Shown here: piece by piece, positions 15,333-23,337 of the stretch
How positions within the stretch are numbered: the first letter of the stretch is position 1
How the letters are laid out: each line of letters begins with the position of its first letter
Assembly: GCA_018268935.1 (NCBI GenBank)
Contig: JAFDVS010000018.1
Coordinates: forward strand, 1-53,920
Direction of reading: 5' to 3'
Length of the DNA stretch: 53,920 bases
Source: Acidobacteriota bacterium
GTDB taxonomy: Bacteria > Acidobacteriota > Terriglobia > Bryobacterales > Bryobacteraceae
Notes under the pieces: model-generated
The model's input: only the letters and a program-made list of their open reading frames with translations
Database searches by the model: none
Told to the model about the DNA's origin: nothing
Position numbers and translations under genes: made by a program

Positions 15333-17511
15333 ACTCGCACTGCTGACCGCGCAACTGGCCGCGCAACACGACCCCGCGAAGCTGCTGGCCGATGAATCGC
15401 TGCTGAAGGCTCCGAAGAGCCTGGCGGTTGTGCCGTCGAAGACCAGCGTGGTTTACAGAGCGGAGGCGGGAGCGTGGCAGTTCAATTTGCACTCCTATAT
15501 CGCCCACTATGACGGTAAGTTCTGGGCGCTGTGGTCTTCGGGGCAAGTGGATGAAGACAGCTCGAGTCAGTTGATCCGGTACTCAACGAGCGCGGATGGC
15601 CATACGTGGTCCACACCGCGGCCGGTGGCCGATGATCCGGATGGCCCGCAAGGCCCGAAGCGTTGGATTGCGCGCGGGATCTATGTGTCGAACGGCAAGC
15701 TGCAGGCGCTGCTGGCAGGGTTGGAGGGGCCGCGCGATACTCCCGAAGGCCGCGAGAGCTGGCACGCATTGCAGTTGCATCGCTTCGAGTGGAACGGTAC
15801 GGCATGGGTGGACCAGGGTGTTCTTATCGAGAACTGCATGAACAACTATCCGCCGCGGTCTTACGGCGGGCCTTTGGTAATGACTTGCCGGGACAGCTAC
15901 GCGAGGATGTTTACGGCCCGGGAAGAGGGTGGGCGCTGGGTGGTGACCAGACTTCCAGGGGAGCCGCCCGGCGATCGGATGAGCGAGCCCAGTGAGTACA
16001 TGGATGCCGATGGCGTGGTGCACATGATCTTTCGGGACGCCAATCGTTCCAAGTTTCTTTACCATTCCATCAGCAGGGACGCGGGGCGGAGTTGGACGGC
16101 GCCGGTGCGCACGAATTTTCCCGATGCGACGAGCAAGAATATCGGCGGGAAGCTGAGCACGGGGTGGTATTACCTGATCAACAATCCGAGCCAGACGGGC
16201 CGTGATCCCTTGGGGATTGCATTCAGCCGGGATGGGTGGAGCTTTGAACGCCCCGCGGCTCTGCGGATGAACGCGCCGAAGCAACGCCATCCGGGGCGGG
16301 CGAAGGGGCCCAACAGTTTCCAATATCCGCATGCGATTGAGCAAGGCGGGTCGCTGTGGGTGATCTACTCGACGAACAAAGAGGACATCGAGATTTCGGA
16401 GTACAAGCTGGATGACTTTCAGTTGCCTGCGGTGCACACGGCTGCTCATCTTCTGGCGCGGGATGGGTTGCTCGGCGACTTGGGGAAGATTCCCGATGCT
16501 CCGGCGAAGCACTCGACTGTGTTCCGCGGCGTGGAGAAGGTTTCGGGATTCAATCTGCATTCCTACATTGCGCATCACGATGGGCGCTTTTGGGCGATGT
16601 GGTCGTCGTCCGGAGTGGGCGAAGAGGATCCGGATCAGAAGGTGCTTTACTCGACGTCTCGCGATGGCCACCGTTGGTCGAAGCCGGAGATTCTGGCGGC
16701 GGACCCTGATGGGCCGAACGGGCCGGCGCGGTGGATCGCGCGAGGGATTTACGTGGACGGAGGCAAGTTGACGGCGCTTGCCGCTTACATCGAGAGCGCG
16801 GACTACGGGAAACGCGGGAAGGAGGAAGTGTGGAAGAAGCTCAGCCTGCGGCGCTTCGAATGGAGTGGAGGGAAGTGGGAGGCTCGGGGAGTGTATGCCG
16901 AGAACTGCATGAACAATTTTCCGCCGGAGAGATTGAACGGGCTGCTTTCGCTGGTGTGCCGCGATAGCAACATGCAGGTGAGCATGGCGCTGGCCGATGC
17001 TCCGGGGCAATGGAAGCACACTGCGATCGCCTCTGAGCCTCCTTACGACAAGATGGACGAGCCTACCTACTATGCCACTCAGAATGGCGAGGTTCATATG
17101 ATAGTACGGGACAACACGCGGTCGCGTGTGCTGTTGCGCACCATCAGCACGGATTACGGGCGTACGTGGTCGAAGCCGGTGCGGACGAACTATCCTGACG
17201 CCACTTCGAAGAATTTTCCGGGGCGCTTATCGAAGGGCGGGTATTTCCTGATTAATAATCCGAATCCGGGAGGGCGGGATCCGCTGGCGGTGTCGTTCAG
17301 CCGCGATGGGTGGAGCTTTGATCGTCCGTTGGTGATCCGGCGGAATCTGCCGGCGCGGCGGTTTGCCGGGCGGGCCAAGGGGAGTGGGTCGGCTCAGTAT
17401 CCACATGCGATTGAACATGGCGGGTCGCTTTGGGTGATCTATTCGACGAATAAGGAAGACATCGATATTGCCGAGATTCCGCTGGCTAAGATTGGAGCCG
17501 CGAAACGATGA
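15322..17511 (+). CDS. Sialidase/BNR-like protein with internal duplication
   Basis: A 729-aa protein made of two copies of a ~355-residue sialidase-like beta-propeller. The first copy begins near residue 54 and the second near 410, both with 'FNLHSYIAH-DG-FWA-WSS'. They share 'GRSW/GRTW' Asp-box strands, 'ARGIYV', 'ENCMNN-PP', 'PDATSKN' and the closing 'QYPHAIE-GGSLWVIYSTNK'. Asp-box propellers of this kind are usually glycoside hydrolases or glycan-binding proteins; the substrate is not known. The start is hydrophobic ('MLVELALLTAQLAAQ'), a weak signal peptide. It overlaps the sulfatase by 11 bases and the oxidoreductase by 4, so the three are translated together. Confidence 0.85.
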   Translation: MLVELALLTAQLAAQHDPAKLLADESLLKAPKSLAVVPSKTSVVYRAEAGAWQFNLHSYIAHYDGKFWALWSSGQVDEDSSSQLIRYSTSADGHTWSTPRPVADDPDGPQGPKRWIARGIYVSNGKLQALLAGLEGPRDTPEGRESWHALQLHRFEWNGTAWVDQGVLIENCMNNYPPRSYGGPLVMTCRDSYARMFTAREEGGRWVVTRLPGEPPGDRMSEPSEYMDADGVVHMIFRDANRSKFLYHSISRDAGRSWTAPVRTNFPDATSKNIGGKLSTGWYYLINNPSQTGRDPLGIAFSRDGWSFERPAALRMNAPKQRHPGRAKGPNSFQYPHAIEQGGSLWVIYSTNKEDIEISEYKLDDFQLPAVHTAAHLLARDGLLGDLGKIPDAPAKHSTVFRGVEKVSGFNLHSYIAHHDGRFWAMWSSSGVGEEDPDQKVLYSTSRDGHRWSKPEILAADPDGPNGPARWIARGIYVDGGKLTALAAYIESADYGKRGKEEVWKKLSLRRFEWSGGKWEARGVYAENCMNNFPPERLNGLLSLVCRDSNMQVSMALADAPGQWKHTAIASEPPYDKMDEPTYYATQNGEVHMIVRDNTRSRVLLRTISTDYGRTWSKPVRTNYPDATSKNFPGRLSKGGYFLINNPNPGGRDPLAVSFSRDGWSFDRPLVIRRNLPARRFAGRAKGSGSAQYPHAIEHGGSLWVIYSTNKEDIDIAEIPLAKIGAAKR

Positions 17512-19406
17512 TGGGGCTACTCGCGGCGGGATCGTTCAGCCTTCCCAGGCTGAACCGCGACCGGCCTGGAGGCCCGTCGCCACTTTGGTTGCTTGTGCTT
17601 CTTGGCAGTACGCTGGCGGCGGCGGATTTCGACATTGTGGTTTATGGAGGCACTCCGGGAGGTGTGGCCGCTGCAATTGCGGGGGCGCGCCAAGGACGGA
17701 GCGTGGCGTTGATTGAATACCACAAGCACATTGGGGGCATGACCACGAGCGGGCTTGGGAAATCCGACATCGAGACGCGGGAGGCCATTGGCGGGCTTTT
17801 TCGTGAGTTTACCTCGAAGGTGCGGGCTTACTATGCGGAGCGCTATGGCCCCACGCACGAGAACGTGAAGCTCTCGCGCGATGGGTATTACTTCGAGCCT
17901 TCTGTTGCCCAGCGCGTTCTGGACCGGATGGTTTCTGACGAGAGCAAGATTCGTCTGTTTACGAATCATCGTCTGGAGGAAGTGATCCGCCAGGGGAACC
18001 GGGTGACGGGAATCCGGGTGCGGAACAGAGGCACGAGCGAAATGCTCGAGTTTCGTGGGCGCGTGTTCATCGATGGGAGCTACGAAGGCGATCTCCTGGC
18101 GTATGCCGGGGCGCGTTACCGGCTAGGCCGAGAAAGCAGGGCTGAGTTCAACGAACTGCATGCGGGCGTGGTCTATCAGGACTACGAGACGCGAACGTTT
18201 TTGAGCGGCAGCACGGGCGAAGGCGATAAGCGGATCACGGCGTACACGTACCGGCTTTGCCTCACCACGGATGCGGCGAACAGCCGCGTGCTCACAGGGC
18301 CTCCACCGGAGTACGACCGCACGCGTTACCTCGGCTATGTCGACGATTGGAAGGCGGGGCGCATGGGGCCGCCGAAGGTTCACAAGGAGGGAGTCGGGTA
18401 CTTCGCTCCTACGTTCAACACGGCGGTACGGGCGATCTCGATTGCGGAGATTCCCAATGGCAAGGTGGACGTGAATATGAACCCGCGTCCGCTTGGCTTC
18501 GTCTTCGCGGAAGAGAACTACGGCTATCCGGAAGGGACGTGGGAAGAGCGGGAACGGATAGCGATGCGGATTCGGAATCTGACTTTGGGGCTGCTCTATT
18601 TTCTGCAGAACGACGAGGCGATTCCGGCTGAGCACCGGGCGATTGCGCGCCGGTACCATCTGGCGAAGGACGAATTTGCGGACAACGATAATTTCCCGTT
18701 TCAGCTCTACGTGCGCGAGGCGCGGCGTCTGGCCGGGCTTTATACGCTGACGGAGAACGATACGATCCTTGCTCCCGATTCGGGCCGAACGAGGGTACAC
18801 TCTGATTCCATCGCCGCGGGCGAGTTTCCGGTGGACAGCTTTCCGGTGCGGAAGAGGGAGGCGGGCCACGATGTGGCGCTGGAAGGGTACATTTTCATGC
18901 TCGATCAACTGACGCGGCCGTATCAGATTCCTTATCGCATCATGGTTCCGGAAGTGGTGGACGGGCTATTGGTTCCGGTGGCGGCGTCAACGACGCATGT
19001 CGCGTTCTCGACGGTTCGCCTGGAGCCGACGTGGATGGCTTTGGGGCAAGCGGCTGGAGTTGCGGCGCACCTGGCGATTGCGGCGGGCACCGAACCTCGG
19101 GGTGTGGACATCGACAGGTTGCAGAGGGCGATCCTGGAACGCAACCAGGTCATCACGTTCTTCCGGGACATCGATTCGAAGGACCCGCACTACGCAGCGC
19201 TGCAGTATTTCGGCACAAAGGGCTTTTTCTCCGACTATCAGGCGAGGAGCAAGGATCCTGTCGATCCGGAAACCGCGCGCCGGTGGTGGCGCATCGCGAC
19301 TAAATCGGAGCCGCCATCGGGGCCTGTGGAGCAGTGGTTTTCGAAGCCGGTGCGGACGCGGGGCGAGTTATGCGGTGCGCTGTACCGGCGGATAGGGGAA
19401 CGATAG
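17508..19406 (+). CDS. FAD-dependent oxidoreductase, exported
   Basis: A 632-aa protein. After a hydrophobic N-terminal stretch (about residues 24-38) comes the dinucleotide-binding strand 'DFDIVVYGGTPGGVAAAIAGA' and 'GGMTTSGLGKSDI', typical of the FAD_oxidored family found in polysaccharide-use clusters of Acidobacteria, Planctomycetes and Bacteroidetes (often misnamed xanthan lyase). The C-terminal FAD loop ('VPVAASTTHVAFSTVRLEPTWMALGQAAG') is present. It probably oxidises a sugar or sugar derivative outside the cytoplasm, which is inferred. The ATG overlaps the previous stop as ATGA, so translation is coupled to the duplicated sialidase-like gene. It ends the three-gene unit begun by the sulfatase. 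Confidence 0.88.
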   Translation: MMGLLAAGSFSLPRLNRDRPGGPSPLWLLVLLGSTLAAADFDIVVYGGTPGGVAAAIAGARQGRSVALIEYHKHIGGMTTSGLGKSDIETREAIGGLFREFTSKVRAYYAERYGPTHENVKLSRDGYYFEPSVAQRVLDRMVSDESKIRLFTNHRLEEVIRQGNRVTGIRVRNRGTSEMLEFRGRVFIDGSYEGDLLAYAGARYRLGRESRAEFNELHAGVVYQDYETRTFLSGSTGEGDKRITAYTYRLCLTTDAANSRVLTGPPPEYDRTRYLGYVDDWKAGRMGPPKVHKEGVGYFAPTFNTAVRAISIAEIPNGKVDVNMNPRPLGFVFAEENYGYPEGTWEERERIAMRIRNLTLGLLYFLQNDEAIPAEHRAIARRYHLAKDEFADNDNFPFQLYVREARRLAGLYTLTENDTILAPDSGRTRVHSDSIAAGEFPVDSFPVRKREAGHDVALEGYIFMLDQLTRPYQIPYRIMVPEVVDGLLVPVAASTTHVAFSTVRLEPTWMALGQAAGVAAHLAIAAGTEPRGVDIDRLQRAILERNQVITFFRDIDSKDPHYAALQYFGTKGFFSDYQARSKDPVDPETARRWWRIATKSEPPSGPVEQWFSKPVRTRGELCGALYRRIGER

Positions 19407-19467
19407 CAACATTCTCTGACGGGTTTCGCCGCGGATTCCGCTTGTAGTAGCAGGGGGATGCCGCCGT

Positions 19468-20166
19468 ATGCTTGTGATTCGTCAACCGCAGTTGGAAGCG
19501 TTTCGGGAACAACCCCGAATTCTGTTCGAACGGGAGATGGCGGGCTACCTGCGGGAATACCTTCCGTTCGAGGCGAGTCACGCCGATGTGGATGGGTGGG
19601 TGCGGAACGGGTTGCGGCAAGCCGGGTTGTATGGCTTCACAAGCTGGCGCGATTCGGCGCAGTACCTGGCGCTGATGGCGATGCTGGGAGCGGGTTTTTT
19701 GGAAGATCCGGCAATGCCATGGGCGCGGGCGATTGTGAGCGATGGGAGCAAGGAGCCTCCGGAGCGGATGGGGCTGCTGTTCGATCGCGCGGTGGAGTAT
19801 CTGGAGGCGACGTGCGGTCCGCGAGGGGTGTGGTTTGACCGGGCGCTGGCGCGGTTGCTGCGTTTGGATCTGAATGCGGTGGAAGACGCACACCAGCGGG
19901 CGGTGGCGGGACGTATCGGCGAAGAACTGACGCGGCTCTATCCGCAGAAGGCAACGGCGATTGGCGGCCGGGCGTTGCGGGATTTGGTGCGCATGAGCGG
20001 CGAGATGGCGGCGAGCCGGCGGGAATGGCTGTTTCGCGCGGCTTGCATGTTACTGCTTGGCGCCGGATTCGCCCGGGATTCCTGTTTTCCGTGGGCTGCG
20101 TCTGGCGTAGGGTTCGACCAGATGTATCAGGGTTTCGCACGGTGGGGAGAGGCATATGGGCGCTAA
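19468..20166 (+). CDS. Hypothetical protein of a type VI/contractile-injection effector type locus
   Basis: A 232-aa soluble protein. It starts 'MLVIRQPQLEAFREQPRILFEREMA' and has two helical halves with 'GFLEDPAMPWAR' and 'GAGFARDSCFPWA' repeated in each. As far as I can recall, proteins with this 'IR-x-QLEAF...FERE...HLR' start sit next to VgrG, PAAR or effector genes of type VI secretion loci in many proteobacteria and myxobacteria; they are probably adaptors or chaperones. It is the first gene of a five-gene operon and overlaps the second by 11 bases. AGGGGG precedes the ATG as ribosome site. No known catalytic motif is visible. Confidence 0.7.
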   Translation: MLVIRQPQLEAFREQPRILFEREMAGYLREYLPFEASHADVDGWVRNGLRQAGLYGFTSWRDSAQYLALMAMLGAGFLEDPAMPWARAIVSDGSKEPPERMGLLFDRAVEYLEATCGPRGVWFDRALARLLRLDLNAVEDAHQRAVAGRIGEELTRLYPQKATAIGGRALRDLVRMSGEMAASRREWLFRAACMLLLGAGFARDSCFPWAASGVGFDQMYQGFARWGEAYGR

Positions 20167-20488
20167 GAATCCGAACGATGCAAAGAAGGCGCAGCAGGGC
20201 GCACAAGGCAAATCCGGAGAGGACGCTCCGGCAAAGAACCAGCCGCCGGTGAAGGAGTGCAAGAACAAGCACTGGATCGCGGTGCGGGTGGAGTTTGAGG
20301 ACGCCAAGCTGGTGGAAACCGGAGTCCTCATGCGGCTGAAGTTGAACAACGGGGAGACGCGTGATATCACGCTGGACGTTGATGTACAGCCGGGGGGCAA
20401 ATACAACACAACGAAGATCCTCGATTTGACCGATGTTTGCGAGGTGAGTTTTCCCGAGATGTACGATCGCGAGTGCAAGCCGAAGTAG
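20156..20488 (+). CDS. Small Ig-like domain protein of the effector-like operon
   Basis: A 110-aa protein. A lysine- and glutamine-rich disordered start (residues 1-35) is followed by one beta-sandwich domain ('HWIAVRVEFEDAKLVETGVL', 'KLNNGETRDITLDVDVQPGG', 'CEVSFPEMYD'). The 'WIAVRV-x-D-x3-V' start and 'CEVSFP' end resemble the small carrier domains often attached to VgrG spikes and type VI effectors. It has no signal peptide. A GGGGAGAGG ribosome site lies inside the preceding gene, and the two frames overlap by 11 bases. The carrier role is inference. Confidence 0.7.
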   Translation: MGAKNPNDAKKAQQGAQGKSGEDAPAKNQPPVKECKNKHWIAVRVEFEDAKLVETGVLMRLKLNNGETRDITLDVDVQPGGKYNTTKILDLTDVCEVSFPEMYDRECKPK

Positions 20489-20500
20489 GAGTGGAATGCG

Positions 20501-21259
20501 ATGCCGACAGTGACGGAGGGAGATTGCATGGTAAGCCTGGCGGACAAGCTGGGCATGCAGGATTACCACACGCTGTATGACGATGCGGTCAATGCGGAGC
20601 TGAAGAAGACGCGGCCGAATCCGAATCAACTGGCGGTTGGCGATGAAGTGCAGGAGCCGAAGGACAAGGGCAAGGCATTCGATAAGGCAGTTGATAAAAC
20701 GCACGTCTTTGTGGTGAAGGCGAAGAAGCTTCCGAAGTTGAGGATTGTGCTGGTGGATTCCGACGATAAGCCGCTGGCGGGGAAGGCGTGGAAGTTGACG
20801 GCTCCGAAAGCGGCGAGCGGAACGACGAAGAAGGACGGGCTGATTGAGGTAACGGATTTTCCGCCGCAGGACAAGGCGGGGACGCTGGAAGTGACCTGGC
20901 AGGTGACCAAAGCGAAGCCGGCGGCGGCGGCGCCCGCGGAGCCAGCGATTACGAAGCCTGTCTATCCGCGGCCGATTAAGGCTAGTGAGTTCACGGAAGA
21001 TGCGATTCCTGCTCCGACGGCGGCGAACGATGTGATGCAGTACACGCTGAAGATCGGAAGTTTGGGGCCAATTGATCTGGACTCAGGGGTGCGGGCGCGG
21101 CTGCACAATCTGGGGTACAACGTGGCGCCCTACTCCGATGCGACTCCGACGAAGAAAGCGGTGGAGGCATTCCAGCGCGGCCGCCTGGGGCAGAAAACTC
21201 CTTCGGGAGTGATTGCCGATGTGCGCGGCAAGGTACGCGATAAGCACGACAAACCCTGA
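20501..21259 (+). CDS. LysM-like, Ig-like and peptidoglycan-binding domain protein
   Basis: A 252-aa protein in three parts. Residues 1-55 are LysM-like ('VTEGDCMVSLADKLGM', 'RPNPNQLAVGDEVQEP'). Residues 70-135 form an Ig/carboxypeptidase-regulatory-like sandwich ('LRIVLVDSDDKPLAGKAWKL'). An alanine/proline linker leads to a PG_binding_1-like segment at about 190-240 ('GVRARLHNLGYNVAPYSDATP', 'AVEAFQRGRLG'). There is no signal peptide although it binds cell wall, which suits delivery by an injection machine rather than Sec. Such three-domain proteins are recurrent companions of type VI effectors. GGAG precedes the ATG. It lies 12 bases after the previous stop. Confidence 0.78.
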   Translation: MPTVTEGDCMVSLADKLGMQDYHTLYDDAVNAELKKTRPNPNQLAVGDEVQEPKDKGKAFDKAVDKTHVFVVKAKKLPKLRIVLVDSDDKPLAGKAWKLTAPKAASGTTKKDGLIEVTDFPPQDKAGTLEVTWQVTKAKPAAAAPAEPAITKPVYPRPIKASEFTEDAIPAPTAANDVMQYTLKIGSLGPIDLDSGVRARLHNLGYNVAPYSDATPTKKAVEAFQRGRLGQKTPSGVIADVRGKVRDKHDKP

Positions 21260-21264
21260 TTCCC

Positions 21265-23331
21265 ATGGCACTGAAACGGAACATTTTTGTAGCCCGCACG
21301 GCGCATGATCTGAAGCATGTGAACACGGTGCACGTGCCTGTGTTCGGCATAGTGAAGCTGTATTTGTCGGCGGGCGGCAAGAACAGCAAATCGTACCTGC
21401 TGCCGGAGGCGCCGGAGCAGAAGCAGGCATCGAGCGCGGCGGATACATTCTGCTTTGCACCGGAGGCGGAGAAGGCGAAGATCAAATACGAACTGGATGA
21501 TGTTTGCGGGGTGATCACGAAGGCGAAGCTCGAATTGTTTCATCGCGCGAACAAGACGGCGATCTGGAAGCGGGACCTGAAGGATGCGGAGTTGGGGCAT
21601 GGCGAGCATGAGATCGAATGGGACGGGAAGATCGACAAGGGAGCGGATTTTCCGGAGTCTTACATTACGGTGGAACATTCTCCCTACAAGCTGCGGTTGA
21701 CGATTGAAGGCGAGGCCGATGCGCATAACTATTCGCCGGCGGCGTGGACGTATCTGCATGTGCTGGTGCATTCGATTGAACTCGAGAAGGGCGTGAAAGA
21801 CGCGCTGAGCCGCACGTTGGACAAGGATCTGTTGGACACGTGGTCGATTCCGGCCGAGGGGAAGACGCAGAAGGTGAAGCTGATCAGCAATCTGTTCAGC
21901 GTCGGTGGAGACACGACGAATGCGACTTCGTACACCGCCTATCGGGACCTGTGGAAGAACGGGACCGAAGAAGGGCCGAACCTTCCGATTTTCGCCAAGC
22001 TGCTGGTGAAGAGCTCCGGCGGGGAAAAGAAGGACGTGCCGAAGGCGATCGGGCGGGTGCGTGTGTTGTGGGATTGGCGCGACTCGCCGGAAGACTTGTC
22101 GATGCAGTACCCGCATGCCAAGGAGTTTCTTGAGCCGGCGCTTGATTACGACAAGAATGTCACCAAGCCGAAGGGCGACAACTGCCACAAGGATCGTGGA
22201 GGGAAACGCGGCGACGACACGAAGCCGGTGTTTCCGGCGCGTGCGGGGGATCCGGACAAAGCGGCTCTGACGGCGGGCACATTTCCGTTCAAGGTGGAGG
22301 CTTGCGCGACGCGCAAATGGAGCGCGTATAGCGAAACCTGGCGCACGGGCAAGCTGATGGGAAAGACGGGGGTGAGTTTTCAGCCGTCGCATATGGCGGG
22401 CGATGCGTACCTGGTGGATGCTTACTTCGCGCACAACCGGAAACCGGACGGCAAGGACGATCTGGACACGGAAGACAACAATCAACTGCAGCATGCGGTG
22501 AAGAAATCGACGGGGATCTGGCAGATCTGGCGCGAAGTGCATATATCGCTGTATCACAAGAAGCACGCGTCGCTGCCTACGCTGAGCATTCCGACAGTTG
22601 CCACAACGCTGGCGAAGGCTTATGTCGAACTTGTGGATAAGAGCGGGGCGATACAGTCTCCGATGGCGGGGTATGACGGCAAGATCCGTGTGCACCTGGG
22701 AGCACTGTCGGCGGAGAGGCAGGCATCGGTGAAGGCCGGGGATCAAGGGACGATCACCAAGGGTGGGTTGCTGTACAAGAGCTATGCGGATTTCAAGAGT
22801 GCGATCAAGACGCTGAAGGCATTTAACAACGCGCAGCTTGCCTCCTGGCTGACGGCGAACAACGTGGAGACGGCGGGGAAGTACAAAGTTTTCCTCGAAG
22901 CCATTGCCGATGTGGTGGTGATCAAGACATGCAATGAGTACTTCACGGCCTCGGATGGCATCAAGGTGTTTCATTTGGAGCCCTATTGGGAAGCTGAAGG
23001 CGGTCAGAAGAGCAGCACGGGCGGCTTCGCGTCCACGAGCTTTGCCAACGGGACGCAGAAGAAAGCGGGCTACATCCACGGGGTGCTTACTCCGCCGCCG
23101 TCGATCAAGGAGATTGCCTCGCACGAGATCGGGCACACGTTATTTCTGCCGCACGCGCCGGGGACGGCGAGTGGGCCGGCCGCGGTGCACGATCAGGTGG
23201 CGCACTGGAACAACTGCATGATGTCGTATGAATTCGATAAGGAGATGAAGTTCTGCGGTTTATGCCTGCTGCGGATGCGCGGCTGGGATCACCGGGTGTT
23301 GAACAGCAATCGGAACTCGAATCGGAAATGA
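21265..23331 (+). CDS. Putative injected metallopeptidase effector (metzincin-like)
   Basis: A 688-aa protein without signal peptide. The N-terminal third (about 70-180) looks like an Ig/FlgD-type sandwich ('KAKLELFHRANKTAIWKRDL', 'HGEHEIEWDGKID', 'SPYKLRLTIEGE'). The middle contains 'DTEDNNQLQHAV' and is unassigned. The C-terminus holds a zinc-protease site 'SHEIGHTLFLPH': His620, Glu621, His624 and His630 fit the metzincin pattern HExxHxxxxxH, and 'CMMSYEF' at 651-657 matches a metzincin Met-turn. Leucine replaces the usual glycine of HExxHxxG. By family logic it would cleave peptide bonds in a target cell or in the wall. The gene begins 5 bases after the LysM-like protein and is followed 6 bases later by a secreted protein. 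Confidence 0.78.
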   Translation: MALKRNIFVARTAHDLKHVNTVHVPVFGIVKLYLSAGGKNSKSYLLPEAPEQKQASSAADTFCFAPEAEKAKIKYELDDVCGVITKAKLELFHRANKTAIWKRDLKDAELGHGEHEIEWDGKIDKGADFPESYITVEHSPYKLRLTIEGEADAHNYSPAAWTYLHVLVHSIELEKGVKDALSRTLDKDLLDTWSIPAEGKTQKVKLISNLFSVGGDTTNATSYTAYRDLWKNGTEEGPNLPIFAKLLVKSSGGEKKDVPKAIGRVRVLWDWRDSPEDLSMQYPHAKEFLEPALDYDKNVTKPKGDNCHKDRGGKRGDDTKPVFPARAGDPDKAALTAGTFPFKVEACATRKWSAYSETWRTGKLMGKTGVSFQPSHMAGDAYLVDAYFAHNRKPDGKDDLDTEDNNQLQHAVKKSTGIWQIWREVHISLYHKKHASLPTLSIPTVATTLAKAYVELVDKSGAIQSPMAGYDGKIRVHLGALSAERQASVKAGDQGTITKGGLLYKSYADFKSAIKTLKAFNNAQLASWLTANNVETAGKYKVFLEAIADVVVIKTCNEYFTASDGIKVFHLEPYWEAEGGQKSSTGGFASTSFANGTQKKAGYIHGVLTPPPSIKEIASHEIGHTLFLPHAPGTASGPAAVHDQVAHWNNCMMSYEFDKEMKFCGLCLLRMRGWDHRVLNSNRNSNRK

Positions 23332-23337
23332 TGGAGT

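Noticed and set aside
21130..23136. A long open frame on the minus strand (668 codons)
   Set aside because: It is antisense to the metallopeptidase gene, is extremely Arg/His/Pro-rich and has no motifs; it results from codon bias of the GC-rich gene.
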